A stretch of DNA of 64,000 bases from AP-15 sp963703665. Its GTDB lineage: Bacteria > Pseudomonadota > Alphaproteobacteria > ATCC43930 > CGMCC-115725. The DNA lies in the NCBI GenBank assembly GCA_963703665.1, contig CAVPFB010000004.1, positions 496,001-560,000 of the forward strand. Reading direction: 5' to 3'. The notes beneath the pieces were generated by a model, which was not told where the DNA came from, did no database searches, and saw nothing but the letters and a program-made list of their open reading frames with translations. Below, piece after piece: positions 16,994 through 26,977 of the stretch. How positions within the stretch are numbered: the stretch's first letter is position 1; the number at the start of each line of letters is the position of its first letter. Position numbers and translations under genes: made by a program.

Positions 16994-18067
16994 TCAGGGT
17001 ACGGTCAGGCAGTAGACGCGGGCCGCGGTGCCGCTGTAGAGCGCGGTCTTTTCCGTGGCCGATGCGCCGGCGGTGATGCGCTTGAACGCATTCCACAGCT
17101 CGGTGTAGCCGCCGGACTGCTTGTCCGGCGGGAAGTTGCTTTCGAACATCGAGCGCTCCGCTCCGAAGGCTTCGATGCACGGCTCGAGATACTGGCGCCA
17201 GGCCGCGGCGAGCTCCTCGGATGACGGCGGCGCGTCGCGTTCGGGAAAGTCGAAACCGAACGAGGTCATGCCGACGCCACCGAGCTTGACGTTGACGTTC
17301 GGGCATTTGGCGAGTTCGGCGATGTCCTTCTTCCAGCCGGCGAGGATCTCCTGGCGGCGGCCGGCATAAGGGCCGACGCCGAGCACGCCGCCGACATGGT
17401 TGAGGATGATCGTCGTCTCGGGAAAGGCCCGGGCGAGGTCGATCGCGTCCGGCAGCTGCGGATGGTACTGCCAGGATTCGAAGCTGAGGCCGAGCGGCGC
17501 CAGCTGGGCGAAGCCCTCGCGGAATTTGGGGTCGCGCACCAGATGCGGCGGCACCGAGCGCGTCGCGTATTTCTGGATCGCCTCGTGCTCGTCCCATGAG
17601 ACGCCGTGGCGGATGCCGCGGAAACGCCCACCGCCGACCCGGATCTCGGCCTCCAGCACCTCGCGCACCCGAGCGCCCAAGGTCAGATCAGCATGGCCGA
17701 CGATTCCCTGGGCGACGCGGCACGGGCCGTAGCCGCCCGAGGCGCTCATCGCCGCGATGCCGTTGACGAACTCGACCTCGCCAATGGGCGCCATCTCGGC
17801 GGGGCCGGCCTTACGGTACATCGAGCGGCATTCGAGGAAGACCGTGGCGACGATCTTGTGGCCGCCCTCGATGTCGGCCAACAATTCGTCCAGCAGGTAA
17901 CGCCCGCGCTGCGGCGTGTCCCAGAAATGGTGATGCGGGTCGATGATCGGCAGTTCCGGCTCCAGTGCGGCTTCGCGCGGCCGCTTCGCCAGCCACGCCT
18001 TCAGCTCGGCATCGCCGCGGTAGGCGAGGCCGCGGTATTCGCCCGTTGCTTCTCCAATTTGGGCCAT
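16994..18067 (-). CDS. Amidohydrolase family protein (TIM-barrel hydrolase or decarboxylase)
   Basis: A 357-residue amidohydrolase-2 family protein. The metal-binding start of the barrel is IIDPHHHFWD (His45-His47), followed by the strand motif NHVGGVLG (about residue 220) and ESNFPPDK near residue 305. These are typical of dicarbonyl or lactone hydrolases and decarboxylases in aromatic-compound pathways. The start ATG at 18067 has GGGAGG upstream. It lies 22 bases after the first LLM gene and shares its operon. The substrate is unknown. Confidence 0.88.
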   Translation of the reverse strand: MAQIGEATGEYRGLAYRGDAELKAWLAKRPREAALEPELPIIDPHHHFWDTPQRGRYLLDELLADIEGGHKIVATVFLECRSMYRKAGPAEMAPIGEVEFVNGIAAMSASGGYGPCRVAQGIVGHADLTLGARVREVLEAEIRVGGGRFRGIRHGVSWDEHEAIQKYATRSVPPHLVRDPKFREGFAQLAPLGLSFESWQYHPQLPDAIDLARAFPETTIILNHVGGVLGVGPYAGRRQEILAGWKKDIAELAKCPNVNVKLGGVGMTSFGFDFPERDAPPSSEELAAAWRQYLEPCIEAFGAERSMFESNFPPDKQSGGYTELWNAFKRITAGASATEKTALYSGTAARVYCLTVP

Positions 18068-18089
18068 GATGCCTCCCTCTTCTCGGCGG

Positions 18090-19287
18090 CTATTCGGCAG
18101 CCGCTCGCGCGGCGGCCTGCGCACCCCGGAACGCCGGCATCACCTCTTTGGCGAGAGCCGGTCGAGGTCTTCGAGCTGGACGTCGAGCGGGGTGCCGAGC
18201 GGCGTCGCGCACACCACACGGTCGACTCCCGGATAGCGCTGTCTCGACCGCCTTCAACTGCTCGATGATGTCGGCGGGCGTGCCGGTCAGGAAGCCGCCG
18301 GCCTTCACCGCGTCCTCGATGCGCGGCAATTTGGTGGCAGCGGCGAGCTTCGGATCGCGCATCGCCGCGATCTGCTCGTCGCGAGAGCGCCCGCACCAGG
18401 CGCAGCTCGCCAAACATCTTCATGTTTTCTTCGTAGTGTTTCGCCGCCTCGCGCATGCCGTCCTCGCGGCTCTTGGCGATGTGGAACTGGAAGCCGAGCG
18501 CCAGCTTCTCGCCGAGTTCGAGCTTGACGCCGCGACGCGCGTAGGCGGCCTGGAACCCGATCATGTGCCGCTCGACAGCGCCGCCCTCGGCCGAGCCGCC
18601 GCCGATCATGCCCGAGATGCCGTGCTTGGCCATGAAGTCGAAAGCGCGCTCCGAGCCGCTCTGGATCGGCTGCCAGCATTCGACCGGCAGACGCTCCGGC
18701 GCCGGAATCAGGGTGATCTCCTTAAGCGTGTAGCCGCGATACGGCACCTCCGGCGGGATCGTGTAGTACTTGCCCTGGTGCGAGAACGGCTTGCCCTCGA
18801 ACGCCTTGAACAGGATGTCGACGCCCTCTTCGAAGATCTCGCGGTTGGCGTCCTGGTCGGTCAGCGGCGAGCCGAAGGTCTCGACCTCGCGGGTGTGATA
18901 GCCGCGGGCGACGCCAAAGATCACCCGCCCGCCGCTGAGGATGTCGGCCATCGCGTAGTCTTCGGCGAGGCGCAGCGGGTGCCACATCGGCACGACGTTG
19001 AAGCCGCAGCCGATCTTCAGGTTCTTGGTCTGACGTTGACGAGGTGCATCGCCATCATCAGCAGGTTCGGGATCAGTTCCGTGCCTTCGGGCTGGAAATG
19101 GTGCTCGGCCATCCAGAACGTGTTGAAGCCACGCTCGTCCATGCACTTGGCGTACTTCACCACCTTGTGCAGCGCGCTCGGCCAGCTGCTCCTTCGTATA
19201 GCGGCGCTCGTTGATCGGCGTGCCGGCGTAGCCGAGGTTCTCCATGTCGGCGGTGCCGTAGTAGGAGCTGTCGAATTTCGTGATCAT
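18090..19287 (-). CDS. LLM class flavin-dependent oxidoreductase A (several frame errors)
   Basis: A luciferase-like monooxygenase of about 395 residues when the frames are joined. Conserved pieces are MITKFDSSYYGT at the start, FNTFWMAEHHFQPEGTELIP, NLKIGCGFNVVPMWHPLRLA, GVARGYHTREVETFGSP, SREDGMREAAKHYEENMKMF and, at the end, IEQLKAVE and EVMPAFRGAQAAARAAAE. Five frame changes are needed, near 19180, 19033, 18385, 18243 and 18157, each explained by one extra base. Conservation on both sides argues for sequence error, not decay. Such enzymes use FMNH2 from a reductase to oxygenate or cleave organic substrates. It starts 8 bases after the second LLM gene's stop. Confidence 0.8.
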
Positions 19288-19294
19288 CGGTGCC

Positions 19295-20390
19295 TCATTC
19301 TGCTGCAATCGCGGTGTTTTGGGTCTGCCAGGTCTTCAGGACCGGCAGCACTTCCTTCGCGAACAATTTCAATCCGCGCTCGGCGATCTCGAAGGGCACG
19401 CCGCCAAAGCGGAACGCGGCGTTGAGCTCGAAATCGCCGATCACGCCGCGTCGCGCCTCCAGCTCGCGCAGGATGCGGTCGGGCGTGCCCCAGATCGCCG
19501 CCTGCATGAACCCGGCGACGGCGCCTTCGAGCCCGCCCTGGCGGGCGATCGCCGCCTTCTGCACGTAAGCGTCGTAGCCTTTCACGGTGGCGAAGTGCTC
19601 GCCGAGGAATTCGTAATGGTGAAAGTTGCTCTCGACGAACTTGCCCATGTATTTCTGCGCGTGCTCCTCGGCCTCCGCCAGGTCTGGGCCGCAGATGCAG
19701 AAATCGGTGATCATCATCGCCGGCGCCGGGCGGCCGTGGAATTTCCGGTGCAATTCGCGATTGCGCTCGATCGCGGGCAATCGCATGTGCCAGGGCCGGT
19801 CGGAAAACATCACCATGTGGGCGCCGAGCCGCGCCGCCGCCTCGACCGAATCCTCGCTCGAGGCCACCGCATAGACCCGGCCGGCAAAGTCGTATTTGGG
19901 CCGCGGCCTGAGCTCGATCCGCGGCTGCTTGTAGTGCTTGCCGTCACCTTCGATAAAGCCGGTGCGCAAGGCCTCGACGATCATCGGGGCGGCTTCGTCG
20001 AAGCGCTCGCGGGATTCGTCCATCGTCCCGCGAAACGCCGCGAACTCGCGCCGCGCCAGGCCGCGCCCCAAGCCCAGCCGCAGCCGCCCTTTGCACAACA
20101 GGTCGAGCACCGCCGCCTGCTCGGCGACGCGCAGCGGGTCGTGCCACGGCACGATGACCGCCGCGGTGCCGAGCCCGACATTCGGGCACAGCGCGGCCAA
20201 ATAGGTCATCAGCTGCAGATTGTCGGGGCAGAACGAATAATCGAAAAAATGATGCTCGGCCGACCACAACACGTCGAACCCTGAATTCGGCGGCCAACCG
20301 CGCCAGCCGGATTTCCTCGTCCCAAACCCGGTCGTCGCCGATGTTCTCCCAGCCGTAGCTGGCGAACACCATCATCATGCCGACATCCAT
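19295..20390 (-). CDS. LLM class flavin-dependent oxidoreductase B (one frame error)
   Basis: A bacterial-luciferase-like protein of about 364 residues and first gene of the minus-strand catabolic run. It starts at 20390 (MDVGMMMVFASYGWENIGDD, with GAGGGA upstream). The frame changes near 20282, where one extra base separates RLARLAAEF from GFDVLWSAEHHFFDYSF. The core has the LLM hallmarks SAEHHFFDY, VPWHDPLRVAEQAAVLD and GRLRLGLGRGLARREF. It is a distant paralogue of the gene 8 bases downstream; paired LLM genes often act on one pathway or as a two-subunit enzyme. The substrate is unknown. Confidence 0.85.
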
Positions 20391-20461
20391 GGCTTCCCTC
20401 CGGGTCTCTGGTCAGACCGCGAGTGTTCCACGCGACCTCCCGAATGGCAACCGGTCGGCAC

Positions 20462-20720
20462 CTCGGCGCTGCTCGAAGCGCTGTTGCAGCCGCCGCCGCG
20501 GCGGCGATGGGGGAGCGGGTTGTTTGACATCGCCGATGCGCTGCAGGCGCGCCCCACCTGATCGTATCGAGGTGGCGCGGATGCTGCGGCGCCATGCGGC
20601 AGCCGGGCAGATCGAACCCGGACGCGGTTTCGGGGCCGCGGAGCGATTAGAGCGCTCGATGCCGCGGCACGACGACGGCAGCCGCGCGCGGGATTGGCAA
20701 GCCGCGGCATTCTCACTAGA
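20462..20720 (+). pseudogene. VapC-type PIN toxin remnant
   Basis: The plus strand reads SALLEALLQPP, ERLFDIADALQ and then, in another frame, IEVARMLRRHAAAGQIEP. These match the start and middle of FitB/VapC PIN-domain toxins and closely resemble the partial toxin at 26994-27116 (SALLEALLRTP, KRLFDMGNTL). The first catalytic Asp region is replaced, at least two frame changes are present, and no antitoxin gene is next to it. It is a decayed fragment. The rest of the interval 20391-20786 holds no gene; it contains the promoters for the divergent LLM and cyo operons. Confidence 0.6.
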
Positions 20721-20786
20721 CTTGATGGTTAGGATCTGCGCCACGTAAGGGGCTTTTTGGGTGCACCCTCAAACGGGGAACCGGGC

Positions 20787-21754
20787 ATGCACAAGTGCCG
20801 ACCCGCGACCCGCAATGCGCTGTGTCGCTCCGCATTCAATCCGCTGGCCAGCCCTTGGCGCTCGGGCTGGCGCCGCTCACCCGTCGTGTGCGCCGCGGCG
20901 CTGCTCGCCTCCTGTCAGCAGGCCGGCGTCCTCGATCCGCAGGGGCCGATCGCGTCGGCGGAGCGGCTCCTGCTGATCAACTGCCACCGCGATCATGCTC
21001 GTCGTCGTGGTTCCGGTGATCCTGGCGACCTTGGGGTTCGCCTGGTGGTACCGGTCGTCCAACGCCCGCGCCAGACGGAGCGAAGAGTTGGCCTATGAAG
21101 GGCCGTATCGACTTTGTCGTCTGGTCGATCCCGGCGCTGGTCGTGATTCTGTTGGGCGGGGTCAACTGGATCGGTTCCCATCGAGCTCGATCCGCGGGCG
21201 CCGATCGCTGGCGAACGCCAAGCCGCTCGAGGTCGAGGTCGCCTCGCTCGATTGGAAATGGCTGTTCATCTACCCCGATCAGGGCATCGCCGCGGTCAAC
21301 CAGCTGGTCATCCCGGCGGGGACGCCGGTGCAGTTTCGTCTGACTTCGGCGACGGTCATGAATTCGTTCTTCGTGCCGCAACTCGGCAGCCAGATCTACA
21401 CGATGCCGGGAATGACCACCCACCTCAACCTCTTGGCCGACAAGCCGGGCGAGTATCCGGGCCTGTCGGCGAATTTCAGCGGCGACGGCTTTGCCGATAT
21501 GCGGTTCACCGTCCACGCGGTATCGGCCGGCGATTTCGCCGGCTGGGTCGCGCAAGTGCGGGGCTCGGGATCGGCGCTCGACATTCCCGGCTATGCCGCA
21601 TTGGCGAAGCCGAGCCAAGCCGTGCCGCCGACGGACCTATCGCGCGGTCGATCCCCAGCTGTTTGAGCGAATCGTCGACCAGACCGCGCTCAGCCCCGGA
21701 AAAGCGCGGGCCGGCGGGGCCTGGTCTCCGCCGGTGCGGCGGGCGGGAGGCTGA
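20787..21754 (+). CDS. cyoA: Cytochrome bo3 quinol oxidase subunit II (five frame errors)
   Basis: CyoA of about 320 residues after joining frames. The order is signal/lipobox (AALLASC), first membrane helix (MLVVVVPVILATLGFAWWYR), second helix (GRIDFVVWSIPALVVILLGG), then the periplasmic cupredoxin domain. That domain carries DWKWLFIYPDQGIAAVNQL, VMNSFFVPQLGSQIYTMPGM and PGLSANFSGDGFADMRF. The CuA ligand set is absent, as expected for a quinol oxidase. The tail is YRAVDPQLFERIVDQ. Frame changes near 20981, 21101, 21182, 21210 and 21636 each fit one extra base. The stop is one base before the cyoB ATG. Confidence 0.88.
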
Positions 21755-21755
21755 G

Positions 21756-23728
21756 ATGCTGGGCAAGCTGAGCTTGGGCGGCGATCCCGTTCTACCAACC
21801 TCTGCCGCTCTACGCCATGGGGGTGGTCGGCATCGTCATTCTGGCCGTGCTCGGGGTCGTCACCGTAAAGGGGGGGTGGCCCTATCTGTGGCGCGAGTGG
21901 CTGACCAGCGTCGACCACAAGCGGATCGGCGTGATGTATTTGATTCTGGCGCTGATCATGCTGCTGCGCGGCTTTTCCGACGCGATCATGATGCGCTCGC
22001 AGCAGGCGATTGCGATCGGCGGCGCCCAGGGATACCTGCCGCCCGATCACTACGACCAGATCTTTTCCTCGCACGGCACGATCATGATCTTTTTCGTGGC
22101 GATGCCGTTCGTCATCGGATTGATGAACTTTGTCGTGCCGTTGCAGCTCGGCGTGCGCGACGTCGCCTTTCCGGTGCTCAACTCGGTCAGCTTCTGGCTG
22201 ACCGCGTCGGGCGCGTTGCTGATCAACGTGTCGCTGGTCGTCGGCAGTTTCGCCCGCACCGGCTGGATGGGCTACCCGCCTTTGTCCGAACTGGCCTATT
22301 CGCCCGATGTCGGCGTCGATTATTACCTTTGGCTGCTGCAGATCTCGGGCATCGGCACCTTGTTCGCCGGCATCAACATGGTCACCACGATCCTCAAATT
22401 GCGCGCCCCGGGCATGATCTATTTCCGCATGCCGGTCTTCTGCTGGAGCGCGCTCGACGTCGAGCATATTGATTGTCGTCGCCTTTCCGATCCTGACCGC
22501 GACGTTCGCGATGCTGCTGCTCGATCGTTACGTGGGTATGCACTTTTTCACCAACGATGCCGGCGGCAACATGATGATGTATGTCAACCTGTTTTGGGCG
22601 TGGGGCCATCCCGAAGTCTACATCCTGATCCTGCCGGCGTTCGGCGTCTTCTCCGAAGTGATCGCGACCTTTTCCGGCAAGGCGCTGTTCAGCTACCGCT
22701 CGATGGTTCTTGCTCTTTTGGCGATCTGCGTCCTCTCTTTCATGGTGTGGCTGCATCACTTCTTTACAATGGGCGCGAGCGCCGATGTCAACGCCTTCTT
22801 CGGCATCATGTCGATGATCATCGGGGTGCCGACCGGCGTCAAAGTCTTCAACTGGCTGTTCACCCTGTTCGGTGGCCGGGTCGTGTTCAGGACCCCGGTC
22901 CTGTTTTCGATCGGCTTTATGGTCACCTTTGTCATTGGCGGCATGACGGGTGTTCTCTTGGCGGTTCCGCCGGTCGACTTCGTGCTCCACAACAGCGTCT
23001 TCCTGGTCGCCCATTTCCATAACGTCATTATCGGCGGCGTGATTTTCGGCGCGTTGGCGGGCTACAATTATTGGTTTCCGAAGGCGTTCGGCTTCACCCT
23101 GGACGAGAAATGGGGCAAGGCCAGCTTCTGGTGCTGGCTTGTCGGCTTCTATCTCGCCTTCACCCCGCTCTACGCTCTCGGCCTGATGGGCATGACGCGG
23201 CGCCTCCAGCACATTGCCGACCCGAGCTGGCGGCCGTTGCTGCTGGTCGCGGAGGCCGGGGCCGTCATCATTTTCCTCGGCATTCTCTGCCAGCTTATGC
23301 AGCTCTATGTCAGCTTCCGCACTCGCGAGAGCCGCCGCGACCTGACCGGCGACCCGTGGAACGGCCGAACCTTGGAGTGGTCGACCTCCTCGCCGCCGCC
23401 GGCCTACAACTTCGCAGTGCTGCCCAGGGTCGAGACGATCGACGCCTTCTGGGAGATGAAGCGGAGGGGGCTGGCCAGGACCGAACCGGTCTACGAAGCC
23501 ATCGAGGTGCCGCGCAACAGCCCGATCGGAATTGTCATCGCCTTCTTTGCGGTGATGAGCGGCTTTGCCCTGATCTGGCAGATCTGGTGGATGGCGATCC
23601 TCGGCCTGCTCGCCATCGCCGTCACGGTCATGGTGTTCGGCTGGAGCGAAAACCGCGAGCGCGAAATCCCGGCCAACGAGATGGCGCGAATGGAACGGGT
23701 CCGGCTGGGCCTCGGGCGGCCGGCATGA
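21756..23728 (+). CDS. cyoB: Cytochrome bo3 quinol oxidase subunit I (two frame errors)
   Basis: CyoB of about 656 residues, the heme-copper catalytic subunit that reduces O2 to water and pumps protons. Conserved blocks are WLTSVDHKRIGVMYLI, GFSDAIMMRSQQAI, HYDQIFSSHGTIMIFFVAM (low-spin heme His), WGHPEVYILILP (the CuB-ligand/Tyr crosslink pair), WLHHFFTMGA (CuB His-His) and FHNVIIGGVIFG (heme ligands), ending with RTLEWSTSSPPPAYNFA. Frame changes occur near 21776 and at 22456, each one extra base. It overlaps cyoC by four bases (ATGA). Confidence 0.95.
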
Positions 23729-24351
23729 CGATAGCAGCGGTCGACGCGGTTCCCACCGAGCTGGTGCGCGGGCGGGGCGGCGGCGGACCGGCCCCGACAC
23801 GGACCGTCGTCGCCTATGGGTTTTGGATCTTCATCCTCAGCGACATCACCATGTTTTCGGGCCTGTTCGCCGCCTACGCGGTGCTGTCGGGCCGGACCGC
23901 CGGCGGACCGACCGGGAGTGAGCTGTTCAATCTCCGCCACGTCTTTATCGAGACCATGTGCCTGTTGGTGTCGAGCTACACCTGCGGGCTCGGGGCATTG
24001 TCCGCCGAACGGCGGCAGCGGGACCGCTTTCTGGTCTTCGCCGCGTTCACTTTCGTGCTCGGCGCGGCCTTCCTCTTCATCGAGATCTCGGAATTCGCCG
24101 GCATGGTAAGCAAGGGTGCCGGACCCTCGCGCAGCGCCTTTTTATCGGCCTTCTTCACCTTGGTCGGCATGCACGGCGCGCACGTGACGAGCGGCCTCCT
24201 CTGGCTCGCCTATATGGTGGCGCAGGTCGTCGCCAAGGGCCTGCGGCCCCACGTGCTGCGGCGGCTCCTGTGCTTCAGCCTGTTCTGGCACGCGCTGGAC
24301 ATCATCTGGATTGGAGTGATCACGCTGGTTTACCTGATGGGAGCCCGCTGA
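23725..24351 (+). CDS. cyoC: Cytochrome bo3 quinol oxidase subunit III
   Basis: CyoC, 208 residues, five membrane helices. Typical motifs are YGFWIFILSDITMFSGLFAA near residues 31-50, HVFIETMCLLVSSYTCG, FFTLVGMHGAHVTSGLLW and the terminal FWHALDIIWIGVITLVYLMG. It is needed for stability of the oxidase rather than catalysis. Its start overlaps the cyoB stop, and its stop overlaps the cyoD start by one base. The frame is intact. Confidence 0.96.
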   Translation: MTIAAVDAVPTELVRGRGGGGPAPTRTVVAYGFWIFILSDITMFSGLFAAYAVLSGRTAGGPTGSELFNLRHVFIETMCLLVSSYTCGLGALSAERRQRDRFLVFAAFTFVLGAAFLFIEISEFAGMVSKGAGPSRSAFLSAFFTLVGMHGAHVTSGLLWLAYMVAQVVAKGLRPHVLRRLLCFSLFWHALDIIWIGVITLVYLMGAR

Positions 24352-24707
24352 TGGACGGTGACGATCGCCTATACGACCGAGCGCCCGGTGTCGAGCACCT
24401 GGAGTCGACGGCCAACGTTCTGTCGTACACGGTGGGACTCGGGCTCGCCATCCTGCTGACGATCGCTTCGTTCGTCGTGTCGCAGACGAATTTGCTATGG
24501 GCCCCGGGCGTGCCGGTCGGGCTGATCGTGCTCGCCTTCGCCCAGATCGGCGTCCACCTCGTCTTCTTTCTGCATCTGGGCAGCGGGCCCGACAACACGA
24601 ACAATATTCTCGCCCTCGCCTTCGGCCTGATGGTCGTCTTTCTCGTCATCACCGGTTCAATTTGGATCATCGCCAACCTCAACGCCAACATGATGCCAAT
24701 GCGGTGA
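24351..24707 (+). CDS. cyoD: Cytochrome bo3 quinol oxidase subunit IV
   Basis: CyoD, 118 residues, three membrane helices (about residues 24-44, 53-75, 85-108). It contains FAQIGVHLVFFLHL and ends in NLNANMMPMR, matching the CyoD pattern. It is the last gene of cyoABCD, with no cyoE (heme O synthase) following. It converges with the flavoprotein gene that ends at 24748; no terminator hairpin was seen in the 40-base gap. Confidence 0.94.
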   Translation: MDGDDRLYDRAPGVEHLESTANVLSYTVGLGLAILLTIASFVVSQTNLLWAPGVPVGLIVLAFAQIGVHLVFFLHLGSGPDNTNNILALAFGLMVVFLVITGSIWIIANLNANMMPMR

Positions 24708-24747
24708 GCATGCCGCGCCGTCATCACCTCTTCCCACGGTGCTTCGG

Positions 24748-26232
24748 CTATTCCCAGGGCGTTTCGGCGGCTGCGTTCCGCCCGGAAACACGGCCGAAGG
24801 CCAGGCATTCGCCGATGTTGCCGGTGCCCTGGTACAGATAGCTGTAGATCGAGCCCAGCTCTCCGGCGCTGTACAGCCTGGGGATCGGCGTGCCGTCGGG
24901 GCGCACGATCTGGCCCTTTTCGTTGCGTCTCGGGCCGCCTTGGGTATTGAGCATCGAGGGCGACAGCTCGACCGCGTAAAACGGCGCGTCGACGATCGGC
25001 GCCATCATCAGGGTTCGGCCGAAATCCGGGTCGTGTCTTGCAGCGCAGTAGCGGTTCCACCGGCCGACGGTCTCGGCCAGCGCGGCGGGGTCGAGACCCA
25101 CGACCGAGGCGAGACCCGCGAGGCTGTCGGCGGTCTTGATCCAGCCCTTGGCCAGCTCGGCGCTGTTGTCCTCGCTCCAATCGTAGCGCTCGATGATTTG
25201 CGTCCAGCCGTGGCTCGGGTGCTTGTCGTAGAGCGGGCCGGCGGAGAAGAGCGTGTGATCGAAGATCATGAACATCGGGCACGGGGTGGAGAGCGGCAGC
25301 CAGCGCCCGTTCACCGGGATTTTCCCGTGGCGGGTCTTGTATTTTTCGTCGGTGAAGCGTCTGGCGTCGGGGCCGACCACGATCATGCCGCCCGGCATCT
25401 GCTTGCTGTAGTGCAGCGCCTGCATCGAAAACGTCGTCCGGATTTCCGGGACCTTCAGCGCCATCGAGGGGCCGGCGTAATTGTTCATGTGCCAGAGATC
25501 GGCGCCGACCGACATCGCCATCGCGATGCCGTCGCCTTCGTTGTACGGCGAGCCCGAGGTATAGCAATAGGGCACGCCGGGCAGGTAATTGCGGATCATT
25601 TCCTGGTTGTTTTCGAAGCCTCCGCACGTCAGCACCACCGCCCTTGCGCGCCTTGACGTAGATCGATTTATTCCCGCGCTGGGCGCGCACCCCGAGAATT
25701 TCCTTGGTGATGTCGTGCTGGATCAGCTCTCTGCCCGGCGTTTCATAGAGAATGGGGATCGGGCGTTGCTTGACCAGGCGCTCGAACAGTTTCCAGGTGT
25801 AGGAATAGCCGTAGGTCGGGCCGTCGTGGAATTTATGCACACAGCCCGAGCCGGGCAGATCCGGAAATTCGATGCCGACCGGCGGATGCTGATGCTCTTG
25901 CGGATCGCCGCCGAGGCTTTCGAGCCATTCATTGTTCCGGCACATCTCCTCCGCCCACACCTTCACCATGGTCTCGCGGCACGGTGTAGGGTCCGCACAG
26001 CGCGGTCAGATAGGCGAGCGGCTTCTTCGGCCGATGACGTATTCAGATAGCCCTGGCCCGCGACGCGCGTGTTGCCGCCTTCCTCGCCTTCGGGCGCCTT
26101 TTCCAGGATGACGACCTTGGCGCCCAGATCGTGGGCGGTGACGGCAGCGGCGACGCCCGCCGCCCCGAACCCGACGACGACGACATCCGCTTCTACGTCC
26201 CATTGATGCGGCACCGAAGGTTGATGGTTCAT
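24748..26232 (-). CDS. FAD-binding oxidoreductase, fumarate reductase/KSTD type (three frame errors)
   Basis: A flavoprotein of about 492 residues in the same broad family as the 8244 gene. It has the N-terminal FAD fold ADVVVVGFGAAGVAAAVTAHD (about residues 15-34), EGGNTRVAGQGYLNTSS, AVVLTCGGFENN in the middle and the C-terminal LYSAGELGSIYSYLYQGTGN. The start is ATG at 26232. Frame changes near 26015, 25978 and 25642 each fit one extra base. No partner cytochrome is adjacent. Possible roles include dehydrogenation of an acid or a steroid-like ketone; no substrate can be assigned. It is divergent from the amidohydrolase stub, with a palindromic repeat in between. Confidence 0.8.
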
Positions 26233-26270
26233 CGTGCATCCTGCTGAAAAGGCTGTCGCATTACCCGTAG

Positions 26271-26296
26271 GGTGGGTTAGCGCAGCGTAACCCACC
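26271..26296. repeat. Palindromic intergenic repeat (GGTGGGTTA...TAACCCACC)
   Basis: A perfect 9-bp inverted repeat, GGTGGGTTA (26271-26279) and TAACCCACC (26288-26296), around an 8-base loop GCGCAGCG. It is followed at 26309-26337 by a similar element (GGCGGGTTTCGCTGCGCTCCACCCG). This paired type is known from dispersed repeats in many proteobacterial genomes. No other copy was noticed in this window. It lies in the divergent interval between the flavoprotein and the amidohydrolase stub. Confidence 0.65.
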
Positions 26297-26426
26297 ACAG
26301 AGGAAGCAACGGCGGGTTTCGCTGCGCTCCACCCGTGCCACGAAGCGACGAGGGCGGTTCGACTCGTCTTTGTGCGGGGCGCCGCATTGCCGGCGCACGA
26401 TAGCCCGATCGGGAGGGCCGGAAGCT

Positions 26427-26618
26427 ATGCCGATATTAGATGCCCAGGTTCACGCCTATGAACGCAACCACCCGGGCCGTCCCTGGATCGGCACCCTCCA
26501 TGGACCGGCGGAGGTCGGCGGCGACCAGATGGCGGCGGCGATGGCGATCGCCGACCGGGCGGTTGCCGACGGCACGGTCGTCCTGGCCGCAACCGTTCCA
26601 CGACCTTATCGGGAATGA
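26427..26618 (+). pseudogene. Amidohydrolase 5' stub
   Basis: The first 40 or so residues, starting MPILDAQVHAYERNHPGRPW, then LHGPAEVGGDQMAAAM, match the N-terminus of amidohydrolase-2 family proteins (metal-site DxQVHAY instead of DxHxH). After that the sequence loses similarity and stops at 26618, whereas intact members have about 300 residues. The bases downstream encode no continuation in any frame. It is a truncated gene, perhaps a relative of the intact amidohydrolase at 16994-18067 only at family level. Confidence 0.65.
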
Positions 26619-26755
26619 TCGCCTGCGGCCGGCAGCGCCCCGGTCCGCGGTTTCGTGGCTGGCGATGAACCGTCGATCCAGCGGCGCGAGGCCGTCGTGA
26701 GGCTGGCGGCATTGACATGTGCACCGCATATTTTTACGTTTGGCGCATGCCCGCC

Positions 26756-26977
26756 ATGATCCAGATCCGCAATGTTCCCGATGCGTTGCACCGCAGGCTC
26801 AAATCGCGCGCCGCCCTCGAAGGCATGTCCCTTTCCGATTATCTGCTCGCCGAGCTGCGTCGGGTGGCCGAGCGGCCGACCCTCGCAGAACTGCGCGAGC
26901 GCTTGGAACGCCGCCCCGCGGTAGACCCCGACGTCACGCCGGAACAGGCGGTCCGTGCCGAGCGCGACGCCCAGTGA
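26756..26977 (+). CDS. FitA/VapB-type antitoxin
   Basis: A 73-residue ribbon-helix-helix antitoxin. The N-terminal strand and helices read MIQIRNVPDALHRRLKSRAA, then SLSDYLLAELRRVAERPT, followed by a Glu/Arg-rich toxin-binding tail (RERLERRPAVDPDVTPEQAV). A start at 26747 (MPAMIQIRN) is also possible. Its TGA overlaps a GTG that begins the toxin frame (GTGA at 26974-26977), the usual coupling in vapBC operons. The toxin is broken, so the antitoxin may be an orphan. Confidence 0.85.
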   Translation: MIQIRNVPDALHRRLKSRAALEGMSLSDYLLAELRRVAERPTLAELRERLERRPAVDPDVTPEQAVRAERDAQ

